Made by a program: the position numbers and the translations under genes. From Chrysoporthe austroafricana (taxonomy: Eukaryota; Ascomycota; Sordariomycetes; Diaporthales; Cryphonectriaceae), in assembly GCA_001051155.2 (NCBI GenBank), contig JYIP02000011.1, positions 744,001-808,000 of the forward strand: 64,000 nucleotides of DNA, read 5' to 3'. Of this stretch, positions 26,121-36,862 are shown piece by piece (the stretch's first letter is position 1; the number at the start of each line of letters is the position of its first letter). The notes below the pieces were generated by a model, which saw nothing but the letters and a program-made list of their open reading frames with translations, was not told the origin of the DNA and did not search any database.

Positions 26121-26791
26121 TATAAACATATATATAAAAATATAAATAATAAGCTCTATAATAATATATAAATATATATATAAATAATATAAAAAGCTTA
26201 AATAATTAAAAGAAGAAAAGTTAATAAATAAATAATATTAAAACTTTATTTCTTAATATTTCAATAACTATACGAGCTATAAAGCTAGAGTTGCTATATT
26301 TATAACTATTATAAACTATACTTATATATAAGATATAATTATATAATTAGTTGATTACGTAAGCAAAAGCTGCTAGAATATTCGAGAGAGTAGCAAATGG
26401 CAAATAGCAAGCTTGCGTAATGCAAAGCTTATTACAATAATTATTTCCCTATCGCTTTCGAACGGATAAACCAAATAATATAAATGCAACTTTAATTTAT
26501 AATAAGCTGATAAATGCTTATAAATACAGCTTATAATTATAAATCAAGTGGCAAAGAATATTCGAAAAAGATAGAAATTTCAAATATATATATCTCGCCT
26601 TCCGCCTATTCTCGATAGATCAAATAAGAAGAAAAAAAAAAAAACAAGGACGATATAACAACCAATATAATAGAAATCAATTCTCTTCTTATCTCTTCTT
26701 TATTTATATTTATATAATTGTTTAAGCCGAATATTTACCTTTAATCTATATACTTTTCTATTTATTCTATACCGATATTTGCTCTTTTATA
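26121..26791. mobile_element. 671-bp solo-LTR-like insert of a different family
   Basis: Absent from the other copies at the same place. It is flanked by perfect 5-bp duplications aagaa (26116-26120 and 26792-26796). Ends tataaac and ttttata are inverted, compatible with a TG..CA LTR turned into TA..TA by RIP. Inside, agaatattcga occurs twice (near 26370 and 26547) and attacgtaagc/gcttgcgtaat form an inverted pair (near 26355 and 26411). No coding capacity. A MITE-like element is the alternative, but 5-bp duplications favour an LTR. Confidence 0.7.
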
Positions 26792-26820
26792 AAGAAATAT
26801 TAAGGAAAGCAATTAACCGG

Positions 26821-27426
26821 CTAGCTAGAAAAGTAATCAGAAAGATCCGGTATAGCTTTATACTTTGCGAATAAGTTAATAGCAAACCAGTTAATATTGG
26901 AATCAAACTGCTGCAAAGCAGTATTTAGATTAAAACTCTTAAGAAAAGGATTTTCGGGAATTAAAGCTTTTATAGCGCGATACTTAACCCCGGCCTTATA
27001 GCATTCTTCCGTAGCCTTTTCCTTTTCCAACCGTTCTAAATCTTTAAGATTGAATAAACCGCGATAAAAGGCTTAAGCTATTCGTTCTCGCTATATCCGC
27101 TTTTATTTCCGTAACTTCATTAGCTTATTTTCCAAACTTTTAATCTCGTTTTCCAGTTTCTGAAACTAGTTAAATATAAAAGAAAGTTCCGTAGCATTAG
27201 TCGGCTTTAGGATATCGCAGCTTAATTAATTATACTAAACGTATCGAAAATAACGAAATAAATTCTATTTGGAAACTGCGCAAGTTTTCAGACTCAAATA
27301 ATTATAATAAGAATAAGAGCGCATAATAATAATATAATGAATAATTCGAAAGATTAGGAATTTATACTATTTATTCTTATTAAGACGAAAATTGGAAGAT
27401 TTGAGCTTAAAAATTCTATTCGATAT
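26821..27426 (-). pseudogene. El-3 antisense accessory ORF
   Basis: 606 nt with no net indel, from a mutated start (ATA, ISNRIFKLKSSNFRLNKNK) to TAG after SDYFSS. The last 69 codons (26821-27030) are fully open: EKEKATEECYKAGVKYRAIKA, then LKSFNLNTALQQF. The cysteine region is reduced to Tyr (SYSYYNY, FRYFRY). The solo-LTR insert lies just downstream of its stop. Confidence 0.75.
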
Positions 27427-27516
27427 TCTAATTAAAAAAGTACAATAATATATTTATATAAGCCGAAATTATTTACAAAAGATTATTAAAAATAATAATC
27501 AATAAGAAAGGGATAA

Positions 27517-27659
27517 TATTATAACTTAATAAAGGACCGGGGTATAAAAAGAGAAATACTTTATTCTTAACCTTGTTTAAAGAAAACCTTATAACTGCTT
27601 ATATAACAAGGATCTGGGAATCTGCTTTAAATCTAGCAAACTTAAGATTTAGGAATTTA
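27517..27659 (+). repeat. El-3 3' LTR, left part
   Basis: Starts tattataacttaataaagg after a purine tract (aagaaagggataa), like the LTRs of El-1. Cut after 143 bp by El-5; the remaining 301 bp lie at 49623-49923, giving 444 bp in total. The cut is marked by attta on both sides. Confidence 0.88.
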
Positions 27660-28096
27660 TATTATAAACGCTGCAGCAATCCTAAAATATACCGTAAAGT
27701 TAAAAGGTTTATGCTAATAAAAGCGGTATTAAATATAAGCCTTGAATATCAAAAATACGTTTATTGAATTTCGCGATATTTATAAGTTTTAAGCAACTAT
27801 TAATAATAGGGTCCGATTGATACTTAAATTGATAACTAAAAAGCTCTTACTATCTTAATAAATATTTAGTCCTTATATATCCAGCTTTTCAGTATAGATC
27901 TGCTAGATCTGGAATAAATCCTTAAATCCAAATTTATAGCTCTAGAGCAGATCCGCAAATCCTCTTTCCTTTACAACCCTAACCCTAAAATTATATAATC
28001 CTTTTCTTAGCTATCTTTATCTGGGTCGTACCGGCTTTTCATACCTCGCTATCGGGTTATTTTATTCGTAATTTGCATATTGGATAAGTTATAATA
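27660..28096 (-). repeat. El-5 3' LTR
   Basis: From tattataaacgctgcagc to agttataata. Carries an unmutated telomere-like accctaaccctaa at 27976-27988 and a TATA complement (tatatcc) near 27875. Same length as 49181-49617. Confidence 0.93.
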
Positions 28097-28186
28097 TTAT
28101 TTCTTTCTTATTAATCGTTATCCTTAACGATTTTCCGTAAGTAATACCTGCTCGTTCTATTGTATATTTATGCTTTCCTAATCGAA

Positions 28187-28798
28187 ATGCCAAATAGAGT
28201 TTCGAAACCAAAATCTTTTAATTTTCGCTTTAATAAGAATAAGCAGCGTAAATCCTTAATTTTCCGGATTATTTACCGTACTATTATTATGCGCCTTTAT
28301 TCCTATTGCGACTGTTTTAGTTTCGAGTTATATGCGGTTTTTAAAAAAGATTCGTCTCGTTATTTTAAATGCATTTAATATAATCAATCGAGCTATAACG
28401 TCCTAAAGCCGACTAATGCTGCAGAACTTTCTTTCGTATCCGGCCAGTTTTAAAAACTGGAAAATAAAATCGAAAGCCTGGAAGACAAATTGATAAGGTT
28501 GCGGAAATAGAAACGGATATAGCGCGAGCGAATGGCTCGGACTTTTCGCCGTAATTTGTTTAATCTTGAAAACTTGGAAAGGTTGGAAAGAGAGGAAGCC
28601 GAAAAGGAATGTCGCAAAGCCGAGGTTAAATATCGTACTGTAAAGATTTTTATTCCGGAAAGTCTTTTTCCTGAAAGTTTCGATTTTAAGGCTGCTTTGC
28701 AGCAATTTGGTTCTAATATTAATTAATTTATTACTATTTTAGAAATTAAGCCTAAGAATATAACCGATCTTTTTAATATTGGCTATCTTTCCGATTAA
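28187..28798 (+). pseudogene. El-5 antisense accessory ORF (start codon preserved)
   Basis: Keeps its ATG: MPNRVSKPKSFNFRFNKNKQ. Residues 38-70 hold the cysteine cluster region, with YSYC, later RYFKC and a final Tyr; ancestral spacing is about x2, x7, x9, x2, x7. After one stop, residues ~80-155 form a long basic and acidic helix (KLENKIESLEDKLIRLRK, then RERMARTFRRNLFNLENLER and LEREEAEKECRKAEVKYR). The block FPESFDFKAALQQFGSNIN follows. The frame holds for 612 nt to TAA at 28796. Resembles an uncharacterised fungal protein type (Cys cluster, RLRKQ coil, acidic C-terminal block); recalled from general knowledge, not searched. Confidence 0.78.
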
Positions 28799-28809
28799 CC
28801 GGTAAGTTT

Positions 28810-29680
28810 TCCCGATTAGCTTATTTAATTAATTAGTCTATTTTGCTAAGAAAATCTTTATATCCTAATAGCTATTTTTTCTTAATAAGTCTGAAATGCT
28901 TATTTCGTATTAGCCAAATTCTTAATTAGTTCCTAATTATTTTCGCTTAAATAATACTTTTTCTATTTGATTAAATATTCTCTATAATTTATTAATCCTT
29001 AATACTTAAAGACTCGTTCCATTTCGTATTCCGGTTCGTTACTTTCTATTTATGCTATATTATCTGTTTTGGCTATTTTGGGTATTAGTTTAAAGAACGA
29101 AATGTAAAAGATCGGGTAGATTCTTATCTTATAGAGTAATGCGAGCTCGAAATTGAAATCCGAGATTTTTCTCAAAATTTTAAATAGTCCGAATTTCTTA
29201 TAATTTAATAAGTAAGAAGGTCTCGTTATTTTAATATATTTTTTTCGTCGCATAAGGTAGACTTTATTTCCTTCTTATAGGATTAGTCCTTTAATCTTTT
29301 TAGAATTGGTATATTTTGTTATTTTTTCTTGTATAAATTTTAGCTTTTTCTGAAACTTTTCTTAAACCTTTTTGATTCTTTTAATTCGTCTTCTTGCTAC
29401 TTTTACATTTATTCCTAATAGTTTATCGTAATAAGCTATCGGGTTATAGCCGTAAAATGCATAGAATAATAATTTCTTTATCGTATTTATATTTGTATTA
29501 TTATATGCGAATTATATTAGTAATAATAAGTTAACCCAATTATCCTATTCGTAATTTATATAATATCGCAAGTATTGCTTGATAATCTGGTTCGTCCGTT
29601 CTGTTTGCTTATCCGTTTGCAAGTAAAATACTATAAATATCTTTTATTATATTCCGAATAGTTTCGTAAGTAAAGTCTAG
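28810..29680 (-). pseudogene. El-5 integrase C-terminal half and chromodomain
   Basis: Minus-strand frame with chromodomain near 29060-28960. The preceding integrase C-terminal (GPY/F-like) segment is open at 29050-29253: ITRPSYLLNYKKFGLFKIL, then DFNFELALLYKIRIYPIFYIS. The integrase core is split by El-6 at 29680 and continues at 36863. Confidence 0.85.
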
Positions 29681-30094
29681 TATTATGAACGCTGCAGCAG
29701 ATCCTTAGATGGGCTGTAGGGACAAGGGGTTTTATGCTAATAAGAGCGATGCCAAGTACTGTCTTGAGCTTCAGGACGAATTTACTGAGTATCGCAAGGT
29801 TCATAAGCCAATATGGCTATCAATAGTAAGGTCCAATTGATATTTAGATTGACGACTGAAAGTCCTATCTAATTATCTAGCCGATAGTTCTTCCAGCCTT
29901 ATATATCCATATTTTTTAGTCCTTGGCTTATCGCTGCTTATCGGGGTTTATAGCTGCTTATCGAGCCCCGGTAAGCCCGGTTGAGCTCTGATAACCCTAA
30001 CCCTAGCTTACGTAATCTTTGCGGGGTACGTATCTTCATTCTCTTGATTTGGCCCTAAGTCGGGGTTTGTCTTTCTGTATATTGGTTCATAACA
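29681..30094 (-). repeat. El-6 3' LTR (intact length, 414 bp)
   Basis: From tattatgaacgctgcagc to ggttcataaca, giving the clearest view of the ancestral termini (TGTTATGAACC..GTTCATAACA, a 10-bp inverted repeat). TATA complement tatatcc at 29902-29908. Telomere-like aaccctaaccctag at 29993-30006. The self-primer candidate (complement ttgacgact) is at 29849-29857. Confidence 0.94.
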
Positions 30095-30107
30095 TTATCC
30101 CTCCTCT
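30095..30107 (-). other. El-6 polypurine tract
   Basis: On the element strand this is agaggagggataa, directly next to the 3' LTR. It is the expected primer site for plus-strand DNA synthesis. The corresponding site in other copies is aagaaagggataa or ggaaaaggataa, with the same purine bias. Confidence 0.7.
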
Positions 30108-30182
30108 ATCGGTTGTTATCCCTAACAATGCTTTGTAAGTATCCTTGTTCGGCAGGTTTCTTATCGCACTTTCCTTATTGAA

Positions 30183-30838
30183 ATATCTTACAGAATCGGC
30201 AAGTCTCGTAATTCCTCGTCTATTCTTTCTTCCAAGAGTCTTGCCCGCCTTAAGCGATTTTCGTTTATCGAGTCTCGAGGGTACGAAATTATGCCTTATT
30301 CGCTCTATTTTGAAAAGGGCTTGTTATGTCGTATAGTGGATAGGGTTAAGAGTTGTTCTAATTGTACGAAACGGGGGCGTTCTTGCGATGCTGGACGGGT
30401 TCCGTTATTGTCTTATGGGCTCCCTTTTTCTTTCTTCTTGCTCTTCTCATTCTTCTTCCTGATCCTGTTATAGTATTACGAGTTACTAATGAATTATCTC
30501 GGATTGATAGTCGTAAGGTTGAAGAGAAAGGGCGGCTTCTCGAGCTTTAGTCCTATATAACCGAATCCTTGGCTCGTTTTATACGGCTAAAGAAATAGCG
30601 CCGCTTCTTCCAGGAAAAAGGGATAAAGTTAGTAAATTAAGGTCTGGAAAAAGAAAAGCGTAATCGTATGGCCGTCGAGGTATAGGCAATAATTTCCGAA
30701 GAATTTGCAGCTGCGATTGCGGATCCTTCTTTTAGTAGTTTTGACTGGAATTCCGTAAGTATAAGTAATTCTGTAATGGACTGGTCTGGTTTTTTGGGTA
30801 AGGCTAGTTCCTATTCTGGATCCGGGCAGTTTTCCTAG
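30183..30838 (+). pseudogene. El-6 antisense accessory ORF (best-preserved cysteine cluster)
   Basis: Begins at a former ATG (ATA, ISYRIGKSRN). The cluster is YSLYFEKGLLC, eight residues, CSNC, six residues, C. With the two Tyr restored to Cys the spacing is C-x2-C-x6-C-x8-C-x2-C-x6-C, which fits the Zn(II)2Cys6 consensus although the usual basic stretch after the second Cys is missing. A net frameshift near 30380-30480 separates it from the helical part (TNELSRIDSRKVEEKGRLLEL, then RFIRLKK and RRFFQEKG) and the C-terminal FAAAIADPSFSSFDW. TAG at 30836-30838. It is the only copy out of frame. Role unknown. Confidence 0.72.
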
Positions 30839-30944
30839 GTAATTCGGGTAAATGGAATTTTCATATGCTTATTCCCTTCCGTTATTGTTTATCCAGGTAA
30901 TCTGCTAATGCTCGAAATGTATTTTGTAGGTTGGATTTGGGTTC

Positions 30945-32175
30945 TTACGAATTTTCATTTGCCGAGTAATCTTTCCATTTAACGAGGTATTCGGGATCGT
31001 AATCTGGTCCGCGGTATCTGAAAATTCGTTCGATTTCGTATTCTGGCTCGTTATTCTCGATTTGAATGCTTCTGTCTGTTTTGGTTATTCTTGGTACTGG
31101 TTCGAAGAGCGAGATATGGAATACCGGATGGATTCTTATTCCATAGAGTAGCGCGAATTCGAAATTGACATTTGAGATTTTCTTTAGGATTTTGAATAGT
31201 CCCAATTTCTTATAATCCAGTGAATAAGAGGGTCTTGTTATTTTAATATATTCTTTCTGTCGAATAAGGTAGATTTTGTCCCCTTTTTGTAGGATTGGTC
31301 TTTCGATCTTTTTGGAATTGGCATATTTCGTCATTCTTTCTTGCACGAATTTCAGTTCTTTCTGGAATTCTTTCTAAACCTTCTTGATTTTTCTGATTCG
31401 TCTTTCTACAGCTTCTGCGTTTGCTCTTAGTATTTCGTTATAATAGGCTATCGGGTTATAGCCATAAAGTACGTAGAATAGCGATTTCTTTATTATGCTT
31501 GTATCTATGCTATTATATGCAAATTGCGCTAGGGATAAGAGGTCGACCCAGTTATTTTGCTCGTAGTTTACGTAATATCGTAAATATTGCTTAACAATCT
31601 GGTTAGTTCTTTCCGTTTGTCTGTTTGTTTATGGATGGAATGCTGTGGACATTCTCTATTATATTCCGAATAATTTCGTAAATAAAGTCCAGAAGTTTGA
31701 TACGAACTTTCTGTCTCTATCGGAAATGATTTCTTTAAGCATGCCATAATTGGCTATAACCGTTCTGAGGAACGTATATGCGAGTTCCTTTGCTATGCTG
31801 CTTTCCTTATATAGTAGGAAATAAGCGTATTTGCTCAGTTTGCAAACTATTACTAGAATGCTATCGTATTATACTCTAGTTAAGGGTTCTCGTAAGAGAG
31901 GTAGCTTGGTAATGAAATCCCAGCTGATAGATTGCCAAATTACTTCCGGAACCGGGAATGGTTAGAGCAATCTATAGGGCTTATAATATTCAATCTTATT
32001 CTTCCTGCAGCTATCGCACTCTTGTAAGATTCTTTCGATTCTTCGTCTGAGCCCTAATAAGTTCTAGTATCTCTTGATTCTTTCGTAAGTAGCTCTGATT
32101 CCTTAATAACCATATGCTAGTGCGCTATGTATAGTCTTAATATATTTGTCTTGTTTTTCGGGAGTTATATTTTCA
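30945..32175 (-). pseudogene. El-6 integrase and chromodomain
   Basis: The C-terminal 133 codons are open (31346-30945): the integrase end (RPILQKGDKIYLIRQ, LFKILKKISNVNFEFALLYG, HPVFHISLFEPVPR) followed by chromodomain YEIERIFRYRGPDYDPEYLV and KWKDYSANENS. Upstream the core is readable with TERTN (catalytic Glu) after STAFHP. The zinc-binding part lies near 32030-32175. Broken by a few stops (for example Gln to stop in the FHPQT motif). Confidence 0.87.
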
Positions 32176-32279
32176 GGTTTTCTTCTTTAATTCTCGATTC
32201 TGATAATCGTATTGAATTCTCTTGTTTTGCTTACAAGGTTGCCGTTTTTGTTTTGCTTGAAGATATTCTGTAATTTTTT

Positions 32280-33720
32280 AAGTTCCGTATCCTAATAATC
32301 TGTTCGTTTGCTAAGGGCATTTGCTCTGCCGTTCTCTAATCCTTTGCAATATATGATTTTTAGGTCGAATTGCGAGAGGAATTCTGCCTATCTGACTTAT
32401 CGTTTGTTCAAGACTTTTATTATTATAAACGTTATTAAGTTTTTGTAATTTGAATGTACTATTATCTAGTATTTAGTTCCGATTAAGTAGTATTACTATT
32501 TTTCGAATGCTTTGACAATTGCTATTAGTTTTTTGTCTGGAATGCCGTAATTGAATTCCAGGCCGTTCAACTTTTTTGAAAAGTTGCTTACTATCTTAAG
32601 ATATCTTTAATCGTTTCGTTAGCCTAATTGTCTGCCAAGTGCGTAGTTTGATATATCGGTTTCGATTTCGAATAGTTTATTTGGGTCCGTTTCGCAGAAT
32701 ATGGGTTCTGATATGACTTATTCCTTAATTTCGTCGAATGCTTTTCGAGCTTTTTAAATCCATTCAAATTTGCAATCCTTTTTTATAAGATTCGTAAGTA
32801 GTTGTGCGATTTTGCTATAGTCTCGAATGAATTGCCAATAGAAGTTGGTATAGCCGAGGAATGCTCTGACTTCCTTAATCTTTTCTGGTATGGGCTATTC
32901 TTTTACTGTTTGGACTTTATCTTTTTGCATGCTGATTTGTCCTAGTTTGATAGTATAGCCCAGGTAGTCGATTTCTTATTAATAGAACTGGCATTTGCTT
33001 AGTTTTACGAGGAATTTATTATTTTGCAATATTCGGAATACTTATCGTATATGCTATTTATATAATGCGAGGTTTTTGGAATAGATAAGGATATCGTTAA
33101 GGTAAACGATAATAATGGTATCCAAATATTCGCGGAAAATATCGTTGATCATTTCTTGGAAAGACGCAAGCGCATTGGTTAATCCAAAAGGTAAGATTAT
33201 ATACTCGAAATGTCCGTAGCGGGTCCTGAATGCTGTTTTCCAAATGTTATCTTCCTTAATCCGGATATAATAGTATCCTTCTTTGAGGTCCAGGATAGTA
33301 AACCATTTTGTTCCTATCAGACGATCTCGCATTTCTCCTATTAATGGCAGGGGATAGCGATTCTTAATTGTAATATCGTTGAGTTGCCGATAATTTACGC
33401 AAAGTCGTAATTTGCCGTTTTTCTTTGGAACGAACAGGATTGAGTATCTTGCGGGTAATCGTAATTTCCGTATATAGCTTTTCTTGAGGTTTTCGTCGAT
33501 ATATTCCCTGAATGCTTTGAGTTTTGCTTGATCGAGCTTATAGATGGGATAGTTCTGTAGCTTTGTCCTTTCTTTCAGTAAGATCTTATAGTCAAAAGGG
33601 CTATATTCGGGTAAGCCGTTATCGAATTTTCCTTGCTATAGTTTTTTGAATTCGTAATATTCCCGTAATACGTTTTTGAGGTCTGGCAGTAGTTCTTCTT
33701 CGTCTTCTGCGATCTGTAAG
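32280..33720 (-). pseudogene. El-6 reverse transcriptase and RNase H
   Basis: RT runs from about 33560. Its open core (33332-33054) holds KWFTILDLKEGYYYIRIKE (first catalytic Asp), GHFEYIILPFGLTNALASFQ and VYLNDILIYS, where YLDD has become YLND by G-to-A. Upstream are KKNGKLRLCVNYRQLND and the pre-RT segment. RNase H follows to about 32290 (FEIETD, FNYGIPDK-type block). The damaged YxDD would abolish polymerase activity. Confidence 0.88.
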
Positions 33721-34119
33721 AATATAAGGTATCGCTGTGCATATCTTGCTTCGCTAGCTTTTTATCTTTTGAGCTTTTCTGTTTCTGGTAGTTTCGGGTA
33801 TCTGTCGGGTACCGAGCCGAATTATCTTCTGGCATATTCGTGCTATAGGAACTGTATTTCTTTGTAATTCTATAATCCATATTTTCTTGCGCTATTCCGT
33901 ACTTAACCGAACTTCTGTTAGTCGATAGTTATTTGTAATCCTGGTCCGTCCTTAATTTTCGTCTGGAGGTTTAAGGTAGTCGTAACCCTTCCCTGTATTA
34001 TGGCTTGCTTTTCTGCTTTAAGGGTATTCGTAAGCCTGTTTGAGCGCATTTCACTTGTACTGTCCTTAGTAATTAGGTCTTTTCCTTTGCTAGTAATCGC
34101 GACCTTTTCGGTAGGTATG

Positions 34120-34500
34120 GCTTGTTCCTATAAAATCTGGCCAGTAGTCCAATCAATTCGAAAATTGTATTCCTTAAGCCAAAGTATTCCTAAGATCAAT
34201 TCATATTGTGCCGTATCTGTAATATCAAAAGTAACGTTTATTGTAAGGCCTTGGATCGAGACAAGTAAATAATCAGTTTCCATATCGATTATACTTAAGT
34301 TGTACGTAACCGATTTTCTTTCTATAATATTGAGCTTATAGGAATCTTTTTTCTGCATCCAGGGAATTCGTTCTTTATTAACGATTTCGGGCGAGATGAA
34401 ATTTCCTTGTGCGCCGCTATCCAGTAATGCGCTATATTGTCGTCCTTTGATATACGTATCTAGAATGATATATTCCTCGTTTCTTTTAGTAATGGCATAT
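34120..34500 (-). pseudogene. El-6 aspartic protease (active-site motif intact)
   Basis: Minus-strand frame ILDTYIKGRQYSALLDSGAQ then GNFISPEIVNKERIPWMQKK and a 76-codon open stretch to 34128 (DSYKLNIIERKSVTYNLSII, ELILGILWLKEYNFRIDW). LLDSGA is the retropepsin active-site loop and ILGILWL the usual second conserved block. The other copies have lost the Gly or Ala of this motif. Confidence 0.87.
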
Positions 34501-36597
34501 AGGGACCTCGTAATCCTGATCGGCTATTATCCCATTATAGGCGATCCTTCCCTTTTGGGGTATTTTGGGCGTTTTTCGCTGCTTGCTGTGCTAGCCTTTT
34601 TGCTTGGGCATGGCTTCGCTACCGATTCTTCTCGATTTTCTGCAGCTTATGCTATTCTTTGGCTTTGTCCTGTATATATATAGAGCATGCAGTCATATAG
34701 CATTATCCCCATATAGTTTTTCCATTGATATATGCTTGTGGGCAGTTGTCGGGTAGTCCTATATATGCGTTATTGTTTTCGATATACAGGACTTTCCTGT
34801 ACTTTCTTTTTTTTTCCGTAACGGGATAGATCAATTAATCTTATTCCTTAAGCGGAAACCAATCGTATTTAACTTTCTCGCTGAAATATATCTGGTAATT
34901 ATAGTAAATATAACTAATCCAGGCAAGTTCATAATAGCGAGGGTATAAGTAACTGATCCTTCCGTTTTCTTGGGGTAGGTAACTATTATTCTGGAATGGT
35001 ATGCTTTGAAAGAGTTCCTTTATCGTAAGCCTATAAATGATATATTCTACTTCCGTATATTTGGTTATCCATTTATTGCAATCTTAGCAGTTCTTTTATT
35101 AATAGCGGGCTATTTCTTCTGATAATTCTTTGTCGGGGACTGGAATTGGTAGGTTATCTGGTTGTTTATTGGGGTATGCCGATTTTTCGATAGTAATGCT
35201 GGGTATCGGTAATTCCGGTCTTATAATGCCGATTTCCTTTTCTACTATATTATTCCATTATCGTTCTAGATAGTAATTCAAAGGGTATTTTTCCAAGTCT
35301 TCTTTGCTTTGCAAGGGTTTTTTACTAGAATAATCGGAATCGCTATCCTGGATAATAGTATCGTAAAGTAAGCTTTTCTTGCTTATAGCAAGTTGCCGTT
35401 ATTCTTAGGGCTTGCGTAGGAATTATCCTAAGCTTTCCTTTTCCGAAAAATACAGTATGCAGTAATCCTAATAGCAGGCTATCCAGCTAGTATTGCTATA
35501 ATCAAGGTCCGCTATTTATTTAGATTGGATATTTTTGCTTAGCTGATTAGGTTCCTATTGCCAAGCGACATTAAGCTATTTCTTTGGGACTGGCTTCCAT
35601 TCTCGCTTCTTTTGTTCCTATCGACAATTGCGGGCGATATAACCTTTCTTGCTGCAATTATAATAAGTAATCCCTTTGCGTTATTCGCGTACGAGGGTAT
35701 CTAGTTCTATAGGCCCAGCATATATAATGCCCGAATAGGCCGTACTATTCTTGCCCTTATGCTGGAACTTGCGCTTCCTAGTATTTGGTTAATATTGCGG
35801 GGTAGTACTATAATTCTTCTGCCGTTATTGCCGTCGTTCGTATAGTCGGTTATCAATGCGGACTGCCTTGTTAATGAACTCATTAAGCTTTTCGGATCGG
35901 TCTTCCTTATAGAATTCATCCTTGACTTTTTTTTTAAGTCCTGCATAGTAGGTATCCATAAGGGGTTCGTCCTCGTAATCAAAGTGGGCGACAATCTGCC
36001 AGAATTTCGCCGTATAGTCCGCGGCCGAACCGGTTTATCGAAATGCCTCTAGCTGCCGTATCGCAATTCGTCGTTCATCCGGATTTCCAAAAGTCTTAGT
36101 AAGAGCTAATTCGAAATTGGCATAGCGCTGGAAGACGCGCTTGGTATCTTCCGAGCGAAATTCCTTGCTATTATCCAAATAATCGCGAAAGGTTGGCTCC
36201 TACTACTGGAACGCCGTTCTTTCAAGGCGACTTCCCGCGAAATCGATCTTGTTATAGGTAGTCCTAAACTGGGTTCTATAATGCTTGAAATAGGCCTTGA
36301 GTTATATCAAGAAAGCCTAGAAATCTTTCCGAGTGCTTTTGTACGGGCCGGGCTTGTCAAGCTTGAAAGCCCTGGCCTGCTGAAGGGCGTTGAGGCGGAT
36401 GATTTCGTTCTTGACTTCCTTAAGCTGCTAGTACAATGTCACATTCTGTTATTGGAATTGTTCGTTAGTAAAGACGACTGGGACCTTTTCTTGGAAGGCC
36501 TGATTGTTGGATAAGGACGAGGTCTGGGGCGCTATTGTATCCTGAATATTGCTCAAGGGGTATATACTGAACCGATTTTGAATAAGAGTTGTCAAAA
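34501..36597 (-). pseudogene. El-6 gag and gag-protease linker
   Basis: From the right: leader, then QDTIAPQTSSLSNNQAFQEK and VPVVFTNEQFQ, capsid (NEIIRLNALQQARAFKLDKP, TYNKIDFAGSRLERTAFQ, KKVKDEFYKEDRSEKLNEFI, NKAVRIDNRLYERRQRQKNY). The knuckle at about 35622-35672 reads YYNCSKKGYIARNC, with the first Cys and the His both turned to Tyr. The linker (SWTACY-like start) covers 35600-34500. Stops are fewer than in other copies but enough to inactivate it. Confidence 0.85.
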
Positions 36598-36862
36598 TAT
36601 TATGAATGCTGCAGCAAATCCTTAGATGGGTTGTAGGGATAAAGGGTTTTATGCTAACAAGAGCGATACCAAGTACTGTCTTGAGTTTCAGGACGAATTC
36701 ACTAAGTATCGCAAGGTTCATAAGCCAATATGGCTATTAATAGTAGGGTTGAGCTCTGATAACCCTAACCCTGGCTTACGTAATCTTTGCGGGGTACGTA
36801 TCTTCATTCTCTTGATTTGGCCCTAGGTCGGGGTTTGTCCTTCTGTATATTGGTTTATAACA
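36598..36862 (-). repeat. El-6 5' LTR with 149-bp promoter deletion
   Basis: 265 bp against 414 bp in the 3' LTR. Sequence is collinear up to aatagtaggg, then jumps to ttgagctctgataacc; the missing part corresponds to 29832-29980 of the partner. It contains the TATA box and the presumed transcription start and self-primer. Telomere-like aaccctaaccct is retained at 36761-36772. The two ends of the gap share only gg. Confidence 0.93.

Larger units (their letters stand above)
29681..36862 (-). mobile_element. El-6, youngest and least RIP-mutated Ty3/gypsy element, nested in El-5
   Basis: 7182 bp with perfect 5-bp duplications tctag (29676-29680 and 36863-36867) in the integrase of El-5. Visibly more GC-rich than its neighbours, with the longest open stretches of pol and many intact CpA sites. 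Fourth level of nesting, so it arrived last in this branch. Still dead: stops in gag, YLND in RT, and a 149-bp deletion in the 5' LTR. LTR and accessory ORF are a separate variant. Confidence 0.95.

Noticed and set aside
27573..27767. 64-codon plus-strand ORF
   Set aside because: It crosses the junction between the El-3 LTR and the El-5 LTR and matches no element frame; a chance ORF created by the insertion.
27975..27989. Interstitial telomere
   Set aside because: Only two CCCTAA units, always at the same place within LTRs; this is an LTR motif and not a telomere scar.
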